DNA of 40,096 nucleotides from Calditrichota bacterium (GTDB lineage: Bacteria; Zhuqueibacterota; Zhuqueibacteria; Thermofontimicrobiales; Thermofontimicrobiaceae), in contig JAADFU010000207.1 in assembly GCA_013152715.1 (NCBI GenBank), positions 1 through 40,096 of the forward strand, in the 5' to 3' direction. Each line of letters begins with the position of its first letter. Positions within the stretch are counted from its first letter, which is position 1. Below are positions 7,722 to 17,280 of this stretch, in pieces. The position numbers were made by a program, and so were the translations under genes. A model generated the notes under the pieces. It saw only the letters and a program-made list of their open reading frames with translations, was not told the origin of the DNA and did no database searches.

Positions 7722-10700
7722 TTATCTAAAATCACCCGTAATATTGAACGCCGACCAGTACAAAGGGTGCGCATTAATGTTGTTTTTCACAAATAACACA
7801 GCTTGTTGCAATGCGCGTGCCCGCGAATAACCCTGATGCAAATATCTGAAAAATCGCTTTATCGTCACTGCCGTCGCCAGATCGTCCACTTTCCACAAAC
7901 TGGACAGCAACGAAGACGCCCCGGCGTAAATGAAACTTCGCGACAAACCAACCACCTCATCGCCGACGCCGACTTTCGACAAACCAGTTTCGCACGCGCT
8001 CATTGCCACGAGATAGGCGTGGATGTCCAGACCAAATATTTCGTGAGCTTCCAGCCTGCCATCATTCTTGTCATCCGGCGCCAAAAGCAACGCCGAAAAA
8101 AGCGGATTCAAGGGATCAAATTCGCCATGGCAGGAGAAAAGCAACAAATTCGCATTTGCGCTCAATTCCTTGGCTTTCGTCTCCTGCGCTTCTTTTCCCA
8201 GAAACGCCTGTACATGAGGGTAAATCAACTCAATACTCTCAATCTCTTTCTTTGCAAAAGGCAAATCGTAGCGGGCATCTCCGACATCCGGATTTCCCAG
8301 CGCTAAAATATTCGGCTGCCAGTTTTTATTTGTGACAAACTCATCGCCCTTGTCCATACACGTCGCCCAGACCATGGCGCTCGGGCTCAGCGAAATAGTG
8401 TGTTTCTCAATCAAATATTTATTTTCTTCATCCAGCAAAGCGCTAAAAGGAAGGTAGTGAAGCACGCCGTGAGGAATAATGACCAAATGCGAATTTTCGT
8501 TCAGCGATTTTTCCACCGGCGAAAGCAAAAGACGATACAAATTTTTAAGAAGATTTTGTACCAATAATTGCTTCTGGATGGACTTTCTCAAAGTATCCAC
8601 CAAAGCGTACAATTTCCGTTCGCTGATTTTTTGTTGCACAGCAAGCACGCGCCCATTGGAAATTGCCCACAAATACAACTTTTCCGCTGTGGTGAAATAT
8701 TCCAACAGCAGCACACTATCCGGCAGCATTTTTTGAAAATATTCTATCGACTTCGGCTCTACTGAAATCATCGACGCCAATTCTGGATTCTGTTCTTTCA
8801 AATCCAAAAGAAACTGCTGATAAGCCGCTCGGAGAGAATCCAATTGTTGCGTCAACGCAGTTAATTTTTTCTTCTTTCCGGGCATATTCTGTAATCCAGA
8901 CAATTTGAGCAGGCCCATCTCATTTTGCAACTGACTCATTGCTTCTTCAATGCGCCGCTTTTTGACGAAATCTTCTTCTTTCACTGCTCCGCGAAAATCG
9001 ATTTTTTTGTTCGCCAGCAAGTCGGCAAAATTGCGCGATTTAGCGCGTTCAGCGATTTCAAATGCCTTTTTTTGTTGGTTTGAAGCCAGATAAAAATCGA
9101 TCAGCGCGTAATACACGTCCAGTTTGTCATCGATGAAGCCAGACTTGTATTCTTCAATTTTAATTTTTGAACGCATCGTCTCAATGGTGGACATGGCACG
9201 CAAAAATGAACTCTCAGCCAATTGAGTTTTTCCCTGATCGCGATAAATTTTTGCTAAAGCAAAATAGGCGCGCCACGACACTTCCGGCACGAAGAGCTGC
9301 TCCGCCATTCCTCCGGCTAAACTGAGTGTGTCCTCTGCCGCTGCCATGTCCTGCATTTTTTGATGATACAAACCAATTTCGTACAAAGTCTGCACGAAAT
9401 TTCTTCCGTCCAAAATTTTCTGGCTCAAACTCAGCGCTTTGTGCAAATTGGCGTAAGCATCGGCATAAAGAGATTGCGACAGTTGAATAGTTCCCAGATC
9501 GCGATAGTCATAACTCAAACCGCGCAATGCGCCGGATTTCTCGTCCAATTTGATCGCTTCCCGCAAATGAAAACTCGCCTCATCCATGCGCTTTGCGGTT
9601 CTGAACATCATGCTCAAATTTTTGTGTATCGTCGCCTGATCGATCAAAGATCCTGTTTCTTCTGCCAGCGACAATGCCTGCGTTTCAAATTCGATTGCTT
9701 TTTCCAGATCGCCCAGGCTCATGTGAATCAAGCCTTTCGTCGACAAAGCCACGGACTGGAATTTTTTATTTTCTAATTTTTTGAACAATGCCATAGCCTT
9801 TTTCTGGTATTGCAGCGCTTTTTGGTAATCCGCCATCTTCCAGTAAATATTTGCCAGATACTGCAAAGACAGCCCAATCCACTGGTTGGATTTCAATTTT
9901 TTCGCCAACTCATAGCCTTGCTGCTGCAACTCCAAAGCTTTCTGGTAATTTGCCAGTCTTTCGTGGCTCATTCCCAAATTTTGCAGCAGTTCCATTGAAT
10001 TAGCGACATCACCGAAATTTTGAAAAATGTGCAGCGCCGCTTCCTGATCGTTAATGGCACGCGCGTATTGATCAAGATAAAGCAAAAATATTCTGCCGCG
10101 GTTTTTGAGACATTCCGCCACTTTCAGGCTATCCCCCAGAGCGCGGTATTCCTGAACTGCCTTACTGAAATTTTCCACAGCAGCGCTGTAGTCTCGGCTC
10201 TGTTCATAGACCAGTCCCAATCTGCGGTAGGAATCAGCAGCTTCTTCTTTCTGATGATATTTTTCAGCAATTTGCAAGTACTGTTTTTGATAGGAGATTG
10301 CCTTGTCGTAATCTTTATTTTGCGTGTAAAAATAAATCAAATAGCGCATTTGTTCGATGAGTTGCTCCCCGTCTCCGCTGTCTTTGGCGCGATCGACCAA
10401 TTCTTTCTGGTAAAGAATCGCCCGCTCCCACATTTCTCCTTTTGCCGCAGAGTAAATGATCAATTGGTACAAATTAGCGATAGCATTTTGATCGCCCTGC
10501 TTTTTCGCCATCACCAGCGCCTGCTCGTAAGCATTCAGCGCGTCTCTCCATTTTTCTTCTTCGTAATATTGATTCCCCACCATGACTTTCGCCATAAATC
10601 TTTGCCGTGCGAATTCTTCCTCCTGCGCATTGGTCATTCCCTCAAATCCGACGGTCTGAAAAAACGCGTACGCAGAAGGCGGATATTTTTCCGCAGCCAT

Positions 10701-13700
10701 CATTCGCTGAGCGCGAAAAAGCGCATCGGCCGGGGGATAATCAAAAAGGTAATCATAAAAATATTCCAAAAATTTTCCTGTGGTTTCAGTTTCTCTTCCC
10801 AAAATCAAACTGGGAACCCCGGCATAAATGAGCGATCTTTCAAATAACAATCGCGTGATTTCTGACTGAAAATTCCTTTTCAAAAGAAAGGCTGCCACCG
10901 ACCCCTTGAAATTAATTTCGAAAATATCGCGCAAAAACACATCTGCATTTGATGTCTTCCCTGACAAAATTTTTGACATTAACGGATCGGAACGATTTTC
11001 CTCCATTTGAGAAGCAACAGCCATGAAATCCACAGAGGACATTTTCTCCAACAATGCTGCTGTCGTCTGATTTTTTTTCTTGTCCTCGCTGACATTGTAG
11101 CCCAATTCGGCAACAAGGTAAGTGTAATTCGGCTCATTTGCCCAGAAATAGTCCCCTTTGATTTTCCTATTGAGAAAGCTGTAATAGTATCCGGCAAAAT
11201 CAGGCGCCACGACCACATTTCTCACCGCAGGAAACAATGGCACAGAGAATCGAATGAAATAATTGAAAGGAAGCTCAGCGAGGAAGGCATCCGGGACAAA
11301 AATCAATGTCCGGTAATTTTCTAACGCTGTCGCAATGGGATCGATCAAAATTTTTCGCAAATCACGGGCATAAATTTCCGCCTCAGCGCTGTCGATGTTT
11401 TGGATGTAATTTTTTATTTTTAATTTCACCTTCGCCGGTTCAATTTCCACCTGCGCCATCGCCACAGAATCTTCATTGATCACCCAGATATTGAGCTTTT
11501 TCCCAGTGAAAAAATAATCAACGATTACACGCGAGCCCCCTAAAATGCGTTGAACTTCTCCCGTGGACACCGGGTCGGGACTGATCAGCGCCTCTAATTC
11601 AGGATCTTCGCTTTTTAAGTCTTTCAACAATTTCGCGTACTCATCTTCGTAATTTTTTTTCTGCTTTGTCCACATCACCAAATCTTGCTGCGACGCGTTT
11701 CCCACTTCACGCGCGCGGCGCAATTTCTCATCCAGCGCGGTAATTTCCCGAGACAAATAGCGCGCATTGCCGAGAAAAATTTTGTGTCGCTCTTTCTTAA
11801 GACGCAGGCGGTGATTGCTGATCAGGCTCAGAAAATTCACACCGCGATATTTTTCTGCAAGCTGCAGTGCCGCCTCTGTTTTTCTTTTATCCAATTGAAA
11901 ACGAATCGCCGCTTCAAATAATTGGCGCACTTTGTCCAAATAAATCGGCGAAATGCGATATTTTTTGGCACTTAAAATCGAACGATCAAGGGATTCAATC
12001 GCTTCAGTGAAATAGAAATCCGCACTTTTAATCCGCAGATCATTTTTACCTTTATAAATTTGCGCTAATTTCGCCAGAGAAAAATCAATCTCCCAGAGCT
12101 TCTGATAACCGTTCGTCTGATAAGCTAATTTTCTGGCATCGGTCAATTTTTTCAATGCCGGTTCTATTTCGCCAAGGCGGGAGCTAATTGCGGACAGGTT
12201 CTGATCGGCGTAGATTTTCAGATTGTCCAATCCGTTTTCGCTGCACAAATTCTCCGCCTGACGATAACAGCTATCCGCTATTGCCCACTTTTCCCAGATG
12301 CGCAGGTTTTCAGACAATAAATTTTCCAAATCACTATCGCGGTTAACTAATTGGGACGCTGTGGATTGCAGAAAATGCAAATTACCGGCTAAAATGTAAA
12401 GTTGGGCTAAATCGCGTTTGAAACCGTAAGTCAATTTTTCAATTTTCGGAATGACCGCCTGGGTTATCTCCAGGCTGCGGATCAATCGCCGTTCTGCTTT
12501 TTCATCCACCTCAATGTTTGTGGTGTCCGGCAATAATTTCAATTTATTCACCACAACGGCCAGCGCGCTCAAATTCACCGCATTCATCACCTGCCCGGGC
12601 AATATTTCTTCCTTGCGACAAATTTGATAGGAATGATAAAATTGGTCCCACGATTCGGAATAGTCCGCTTTGAGATAATACAAATAGCCAATGTTGTTTA
12701 AAAAAATCGCCTCGGCGACCTTGTCTTTTTTTTGCTGGTAGATTTTCAACTTCTGCTTCAGATAACTGATTGCATGATCCACATTGCGCTGTCCCAGGGC
12801 AGCATTTCCCAAAATCGAATAAATCAACGCGATTTCCTCGTCGGTGGTAAAACCTCCGGCTGCTGTTGATTGGCCGGCGCTAATTTGTCCCAGGTTGTAA
12901 ACCGGAATTTCCCAGCCAAGAATGCCGATTTTTATCCAATTGGGCTCGGCATTAATGCGTTTGACCTTTCCTGATTGAATCAATCCGATGGCTAACTTCG
13001 CGTAGCGCACCGCCTCTTCCTCGTCATTGAGCAGCAAAAAATTGTAAGCAATACTGCGATAATCAGTTTCCAACTGATTGTAACGACGATGTTTCCTGTC
13101 AAATTTCGCCGCTTGTTTGAAATATTCAATGGAAAGATCGTAATCGCCGGCTAATTGATAGAGCAGCGCCAGTCTTTTTGTGGAAATATTCGCTGCTTTC
13201 TGGTCGCCGAGATCAATCAATAATTTTATCGCTCTTTTGAGAAAATAGGGTCCTTTTTCAAAATCTTCAACAACCAAAGCACAATGTCCCATTTTGCGAA
13301 AAACTTCCGCCTCAACGCGCTCATTGACAAAAGTCGAATCATATTTCAGTTTTATTTGATAATAATGATACGCTTTTTCAAAACCAAATTCTTTCAGATT
13401 ATAAAAATTCGACGCCAAATTTAGCGCTAACTCGCTCTCTAACTTGGGATTAGCATTTTCGTCATTTAGCGCAATCGCCGTCGTCAAGGCGTCAATTGCC
13501 TTTTCGTAGTAACGTTTCTGGCCTTTTTCCTTTTGAAAAGTGATGGTTTGAAAAATCGACTTCACCGGCGCGATTGCCGCATCGAACGCGCGCTCGAAAA
13601 ATGATTTCTGCAAACTTGCTTTTGCGGCACCATATTTTTCCAGCGTCTCGTAGTTAAAACTCAGTGTCAAGTAAGCTTGTATCATGCGATAGTCTTTGGA

Positions 13701-16172
13701 AAGAGCTTTCTCGATAAGCTGCACTGATTTTTCCATCAACTCAGGGTTCAAATCCAGCGCCTGTCCCGTGCGATCCCTTTTTTCGGTCGCCTGGTAGGAG
13801 TAACATAGCCCCAACAAATACAAATATTTTTCCTGAAAAGGATATTTTTCAAGACGATTTTCATAAAAACGAATCGCATCATCGATACGACCCAGTTGGT
13901 AAAGCGAAGCCACCATGCCGCGATTTGCGTCCAGATGAGTTGGCATCAGCGCGACTGCTTGACGAAACCGATTATAGGCAGCATTCACTTCTCCGTAACG
14001 TTGAAAATTTGACCCCGTCTCCAGATATAGATTGAAAAGCCGCTCCTCTGCCTCGATGCCAAATTTTCCGTTTTCAACAGAAATATATTTTGCCGCAACT
14101 TCCTTGTAAGCCCTGATGGCGCCGATGTCATCATCTCGAATCAGCAAAATTTTTCCCAGGAATAAAAGCGCCCTGGCTGTTTCTGCCGGCAATTCGGAAA
14201 AATCAGACTGTAGGGCACGCAGTTCTTGCACCGCGGCGGCGTAATCTTTTTGCTGATAAAAAATTTCTGCGATGCGATAGCGCGCTCTGGCGCCGAGACG
14301 AGGGTAATCGGAATAATTTTGAATGAGTAGCCGCAGAGACGAAATTGTCTGATAGGGGTCGTCTTCCTCAGCGAGAGCCAAAATTTTATCCAGCGCCTGA
14401 TTGACAAAGTTTGTTTCGGACGGATAAAATTGAGGCACTTTCAGATAAACGGAAATTACTTCCTCTTTCTGACCGAAAAGCGAAAAAACATCACCAATTA
14501 AAAGTTGGGCTTGGGCGCAACGCGCGATCTCGTGCGGATACGAGGAAATCAATTTTTCTAATTTCTGAATCGCTGTTGTATATTTTTTTTTCAAAAAATA
14601 AAGTTCAGCCAGATACAATTGTGCTTCCGCTTCGACGGGGCTAATGCCCGCTGCCTGCTTTTTAATTTTCTCTAATTTTTCCACTTGCGCCTGAAAAGAA
14701 TCAATCTTTTTTGCACGATCCAATTCAAATAACCGTAAACTTGCCCTGCCGACTAATTCACGATTTTGCGGAAATAATTTGATAATTTCTTCCAAATAAG
14801 ACCTGGCAACCAACGTGTCGCCCATGAAAGCGTACGTTCTCGCCAACTCGTAATAGGTTTCGCCGAAACGCGCGTGTTGTTCCGGGAAAAAATCAAACAC
14901 CCGTTGAAAAGCCAACAAACGATAGGCTAACTCCGTGGGAGACAATGAATTACTTCGACCGAACAGTAAATCTGTTTCTGGCAAAGGAAAATATGATTTG
15001 GCAAATTGAAACTGAACAAAGGCATCGTCAAACCGGGGAATTGCGCCGTCTTCGCTGACGCTGAAAATATCTTCTGCACCGCCCCGGCGAGACACAAAAT
15101 AAATCATGGAATCCGGCGAACCGACAGCATAAAAATCGTATTCAAGCGCGGGAATTAATTTGATCTCTTGAAAAGATAAAATCTGTTGCGGCTCCCGCTG
15201 CCGAACATGAAAATCAGACAGCGCAGAACCCGGGGGACTCGTCTGATTTTGTCGAAAATTTGAGGTCAAAATCGAGCGCCAGTTTAGTTGCACTTTCCAC
15301 AATTCAGGCTGATCGTCAGGCGTGAGCAAACCATCCCTGTCGGTATCGTTCGCGTAACGTGTGAAAAAGATTTCGTTTCTTTGGGGATGCCAGCGAGGAA
15401 AGGCGTCGTTCGTTCTGCCGTCAGTGACTGGTTGCACAGATTTAATTTCAATATTTGTCCCGGAAAAATCAATTTCTCCGATGAAAATTTGTCCGTAATT
15501 TTTCGGCGGAAGGAATGCGGCAAAACACAGATATTTCCCGTCCGGCGACCAGCTCGGATGCGTTGCTTTCATGGGCGAAAGCTGAAAAATCTGCCAATCC
15601 CTCATGCGAATCAGATAGAGCCGAAAAGTGCCGTCCCTGTCTGACGAGAAAGCAATGTATTTTCCGTTTGGCGAAAATGAGGGGTAGAGATCAGCGCCCA
15701 GATATTTGGTAATTCGAAGCGGGGCGCCATGAGGAAAAACGCCATATTTTCGTACTTTTATCGGGACGATCCACAAATCACCCTGCGCATCCTCGCGATA
15801 AGAGACAAACACCAAATTTTTCCCGTCAGGCGCCCAACAGGGCATAATGTCATCGGATTTGTGTTTTGTGATTTGAATTGCCGAACCGCCGGCGACGGGC
15901 TTCACCCAAATGTCCATATTGCCGCTGCGTTTAGAGGCAAAAGCGACCCATTTTCCATCTGGCGAAACAGCGGGAAACATATCCGTTTCCGGATGCGTGG
16001 TAATTTGCTCATAAATTTGCGTCAGATCAAAACCCGTGGAGCTTCTTGCACGCGCCGTTTTTTTGGGCTGTTCAAAGAAAAAATTCTTGTAATGAGCGCA
16101 CGAGAGAAAAATGGCGCTCGCGAGCAAAATTTGTAGGAACAAACGCGGTAAGATAGACTTGATTATTTTCAT
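7722..16172 (-). CDS. Giant lipoprotein: TolB-like propeller, TPRs, degenerate CHAT domain, TPRs, active-type CHAT protease domain
   Basis: 2816 aa. The N-terminus ends in the lipobox FLSC (Cys25), so it is an envelope lipoprotein. Residues about 60-375 hold six PD40/TolB-type repeats with the SPDGK core, enough for a six-bladed propeller. Helical TPR repeats fill about 400-1460. A first CHAT-like domain (about 1520-1860) has Met1723 near the expected His and no Cys near 1763. A second TPR block (about 1860-2380) leads to a second CHAT domain (about 2460-2816) with His2682 in FSCHGEFD and Cys2727 in SACETG, the normal caspase-like pair 45 residues apart. CHAT domains are caspase-related proteases, often gated by TPR-bound partners. 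Its substrate is unknown. It has its own spacing from the upstream operon, with a terminator-like hairpin only 30 bp before the ATG. Confidence 0.9.
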   Translation of the reverse strand: MKIIKSILPRLFLQILLASAIFLSCAHYKNFFFEQPKKTARARSSTGFDLTQIYEQITTHPETDMFPAVSPDGKWVAFASKRSGNMDIWVKPVAGGSAIQITKHKSDDIMPCWAPDGKNLVFVSYREDAQGDLWIVPIKVRKYGVFPHGAPLRITKYLGADLYPSFSPNGKYIAFSSDRDGTFRLYLIRMRDWQIFQLSPMKATHPSWSPDGKYLCFAAFLPPKNYGQIFIGEIDFSGTNIEIKSVQPVTDGRTNDAFPRWHPQRNEIFFTRYANDTDRDGLLTPDDQPELWKVQLNWRSILTSNFRQNQTSPPGSALSDFHVRQREPQQILSFQEIKLIPALEYDFYAVGSPDSMIYFVSRRGGAEDIFSVSEDGAIPRFDDAFVQFQFAKSYFPLPETDLLFGRSNSLSPTELAYRLLAFQRVFDFFPEQHARFGETYYELARTYAFMGDTLVARSYLEEIIKLFPQNRELVGRASLRLFELDRAKKIDSFQAQVEKLEKIKKQAAGISPVEAEAQLYLAELYFLKKKYTTAIQKLEKLISSYPHEIARCAQAQLLIGDVFSLFGQKEEVISVYLKVPQFYPSETNFVNQALDKILALAEEDDPYQTISSLRLLIQNYSDYPRLGARARYRIAEIFYQQKDYAAAVQELRALQSDFSELPAETARALLFLGKILLIRDDDIGAIRAYKEVAAKYISVENGKFGIEAEERLFNLYLETGSNFQRYGEVNAAYNRFRQAVALMPTHLDANRGMVASLYQLGRIDDAIRFYENRLEKYPFQEKYLYLLGLCYSYQATEKRDRTGQALDLNPELMEKSVQLIEKALSKDYRMIQAYLTLSFNYETLEKYGAAKASLQKSFFERAFDAAIAPVKSIFQTITFQKEKGQKRYYEKAIDALTTAIALNDENANPKLESELALNLASNFYNLKEFGFEKAYHYYQIKLKYDSTFVNERVEAEVFRKMGHCALVVEDFEKGPYFLKRAIKLLIDLGDQKAANISTKRLALLYQLAGDYDLSIEYFKQAAKFDRKHRRYNQLETDYRSIAYNFLLLNDEEEAVRYAKLAIGLIQSGKVKRINAEPNWIKIGILGWEIPVYNLGQISAGQSTAAGGFTTDEEIALIYSILGNAALGQRNVDHAISYLKQKLKIYQQKKDKVAEAIFLNNIGYLYYLKADYSESWDQFYHSYQICRKEEILPGQVMNAVNLSALAVVVNKLKLLPDTTNIEVDEKAERRLIRSLEITQAVIPKIEKLTYGFKRDLAQLYILAGNLHFLQSTASQLVNRDSDLENLLSENLRIWEKWAIADSCYRQAENLCSENGLDNLKIYADQNLSAISSRLGEIEPALKKLTDARKLAYQTNGYQKLWEIDFSLAKLAQIYKGKNDLRIKSADFYFTEAIESLDRSILSAKKYRISPIYLDKVRQLFEAAIRFQLDKRKTEAALQLAEKYRGVNFLSLISNHRLRLKKERHKIFLGNARYLSREITALDEKLRRAREVGNASQQDLVMWTKQKKNYEDEYAKLLKDLKSEDPELEALISPDPVSTGEVQRILGGSRVIVDYFFTGKKLNIWVINEDSVAMAQVEIEPAKVKLKIKNYIQNIDSAEAEIYARDLRKILIDPIATALENYRTLIFVPDAFLAELPFNYFIRFSVPLFPAVRNVVVAPDFAGYYYSFLNRKIKGDYFWANEPNYTYLVAELGYNVSEDKKKNQTTAALLEKMSSVDFMAVASQMEENRSDPLMSKILSGKTSNADVFLRDIFEINFKGSVAAFLLKRNFQSEITRLLFERSLIYAGVPSLILGRETETTGKFLEYFYDYLFDYPPADALFRAQRMMAAEKYPPSAYAFFQTVGFEGMTNAQEEEFARQRFMAKVMVGNQYYEEEKWRDALNAYEQALVMAKKQGDQNAIANLYQLIIYSAAKGEMWERAILYQKELVDRAKDSGDGEQLIEQMRYLIYFYTQNKDYDKAISYQKQYLQIAEKYHQKEEAADSYRRLGLVYEQSRDYSAAVENFSKAVQEYRALGDSLKVAECLKNRGRIFLLYLDQYARAINDQEAALHIFQNFGDVANSMELLQNLGMSHERLANYQKALELQQQGYELAKKLKSNQWIGLSLQYLANIYWKMADYQKALQYQKKAMALFKKLENKKFQSVALSTKGLIHMSLGDLEKAIEFETQALSLAEETGSLIDQATIHKNLSMMFRTAKRMDEASFHLREAIKLDEKSGALRGLSYDYRDLGTIQLSQSLYADAYANLHKALSLSQKILDGRNFVQTLYEIGLYHQKMQDMAAAEDTLSLAGGMAEQLFVPEVSWRAYFALAKIYRDQGKTQLAESSFLRAMSTIETMRSKIKIEEYKSGFIDDKLDVYYALIDFYLASNQQKKAFEIAERAKSRNFADLLANKKIDFRGAVKEEDFVKKRRIEEAMSQLQNEMGLLKLSGLQNMPGKKKKLTALTQQLDSLRAAYQQFLLDLKEQNPELASMISVEPKSIEYFQKMLPDSVLLLEYFTTAEKLYLWAISNGRVLAVQQKISERKLYALVDTLRKSIQKQLLVQNLLKNLYRLLLSPVEKSLNENSHLVIIPHGVLHYLPFSALLDEENKYLIEKHTISLSPSAMVWATCMDKGDEFVTNKNWQPNILALGNPDVGDARYDLPFAKKEIESIELIYPHVQAFLGKEAQETKAKELSANANLLLFSCHGEFDPLNPLFSALLLAPDDKNDGRLEAHEIFGLDIHAYLVAMSACETGLSKVGVGDEVVGLSRSFIYAGASSLLSSLWKVDDLATAVTIKRFFRYLHQGYSRARALQQAVLFVKNNINAHPLYWSAFNITGDFR

Positions 16173-16202
16173 CGCTCGGCTTCAGTTAAAATGAACCCCA
16201 CA

Positions 16203-16247
16203 AATAAAAAGATCATGTCATGGCAAGCCAGGCATGATCTTTTTATT
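16203..16247. terminator. Bidirectional terminator hairpin between the DUF1318 gene and the giant CHAT gene
   Basis: A perfect 15-bp stem (16203-16217 with 16233-16247) around a 15-nt loop, with A-run and T-run at the outer ends. On the minus strand it ends in TTTTTATT, as expected for a stop after the DUF1318 gene. It also lies only 30 bp upstream of the giant gene's start codon, so that gene either has a promoter overlapping this element or depends on read-through. Confidence 0.8.
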
Positions 16248-16268
16248 GCTCTGATTCATTCATTCGCT

Positions 16269-16847
16269 TTATTTTTTCTCAGCTTGTTTTTGCACCCATT
16301 CGCCGCTGTCCAATTGAATCCAGGAGCCGGACGCAACATTGTCCTGATTCATTTTCGCGAAAATATGCCCGACATTTTGTTCGCCGGCTTTGGCAGCATC
16401 TTCGTTCAAAACAATAATGCGATCCATGATAATTTTTCGGTATTCATTTTCCGACTGGACTATTTTTTCCACGCGATTTTTCAACGTCTCGTCACTGCCG
16501 ATTTTCTCGGGATGAATAATCTCCAAAAAGCCGCGATTATTTTCGCCGACAATACCGGCTTTCAAAAATTCGTCCACATCGTCTTTATTAAATTTTCTTC
16601 CCTGAACCGCCTCTAAAACTTTCTTTTTATTTTCCGACATTTTGGGTTGAGGCGCCGTGTTGCCCACCGACCTCACCGAAGTCAATGTCCAGACATCTTC
16701 TTCAATCTGTTCGTACGTTCCGATGACCTGATTTTCCAGCGCCGTTTTTTCTCCGGTAACACTGACTTCCGGCGCCTTCACGCTGCAATACACCAACAGC
16801 AGCACCAACGCCAGACTCCAAACGAGGATTTTTTTTCTGTGAATCAT
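16269..16847 (-). CDS. YdbL/DUF1318-family lipoprotein
   Basis: 192 aa from the chosen ATG at 16847, which has an AGGAGG ribosome-binding site 6 nt upstream. A longer frame starts with TTG at 16874 and has none. The N-terminus is a hydrophobic helix ending LLVYC (Cys21), an acceptable though not ideal lipobox. The body carries DUF1318 hallmarks: VTGEKTALENQVIGTYEQI, then a GRKFNKDDVDEFLKAGIVGE block (about 95-115) and a FLEI segment. In other bacteria this family (YdbL) is found with outer-membrane and AsmA-like proteins; no biochemical role is firmly assigned. It is last of three in the YtxH-DUF948-DUF1318 operon. Confidence 0.78.
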   Translation of the reverse strand: MIHRKKILVWSLALVLLLVYCSVKAPEVSVTGEKTALENQVIGTYEQIEEDVWTLTSVRSVGNTAPQPKMSENKKKVLEAVQGRKFNKDDVDEFLKAGIVGENNRGFLEIIHPEKIGSDETLKNRVEKIVQSENEYRKIIMDRIIVLNEDAAKAGEQNVGHIFAKMNQDNVASGSWIQLDSGEWVQKQAEKK

Positions 16848-16879
16848 TTTTGCCTCCTGACGTGCAATTTTCAAAAAAA

Positions 16880-17260
16880 TTATTTCCGCATAAACTCAAA
16901 AAAAGTGCGCAGCGCTCGCGATACAGCAGATAGTAAAGTAGCAAATTCCACAAACGGTTGACTAACTCGTTCGTTGAGCGTTTTTTCAATTTGAGTAATC
17001 CGCGCCACGGTTTCTTTGATATTTCCGACGCCCTGTTCGACCATCCCCACTTGCTTTTGTACCGACTGAACGATACGCTTGACATCATTCACGACAATCG
17101 TCAAATCGTGGGAAATCGGTACGATTTGCTGGCGCGTCACTTCCATGAGTTTTTCGGCTTCGCGGGCGGTGCGTCGAATCTGCGCCAGTGCAACCAACAG
17201 ACCGATCACAAAAATCACAATAAAAACCGCGATCACAACAATGCTAATTTCAACAAGCAT
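16880..17260 (-). CDS. DUF948-family membrane protein with coiled-coil tail
   Basis: 126 aa. One transmembrane helix occupies about residues 5-28 (IVVIAVFIVIFVIGLLVAL), followed by a long heptad-like helical region of about 80 residues with regularly spaced Val/Ile and polar positions. This is the layout of the DUF948 family, uncharacterised proteins often beside YtxH. A strong GGAGG ribosome-binding site lies about 5 nt before the ATG. It is 19 bp downstream of the ytxH-like gene and 32 bp upstream of the DUF1318 gene, so all three are co-transcribed. Likely a structural or adaptor protein at the inner membrane; function unknown. Confidence 0.78.
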   Translation of the reverse strand: MLVEISIVVIAVFIVIFVIGLLVALAQIRRTAREAEKLMEVTRQQIVPISHDLTIVVNDVKRIVQSVQKQVGMVEQGVGNIKETVARITQIEKTLNERVSQPFVEFATLLSAVSRALRTFFEFMRK

Positions 17261-17280
17261 ATTTTCCTCCGCCCGAATTT

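Noticed and set aside
7722-16172. Relation of the CHAT giant to CRISPR-linked TPR-CHAT proteases or bacterial gasdermin systems
   Set aside because: No cas genes, CRISPR repeats or gasdermin-like gene lie nearby, and the protein is a lipoprotein with a propeller, unlike those cytosolic proteases.
16702-17088. Long minus-strand frame overlapping DUF948 and DUF1318
   Set aside because: It is out of frame with two well-supported genes that have good start sites and recognisable families.
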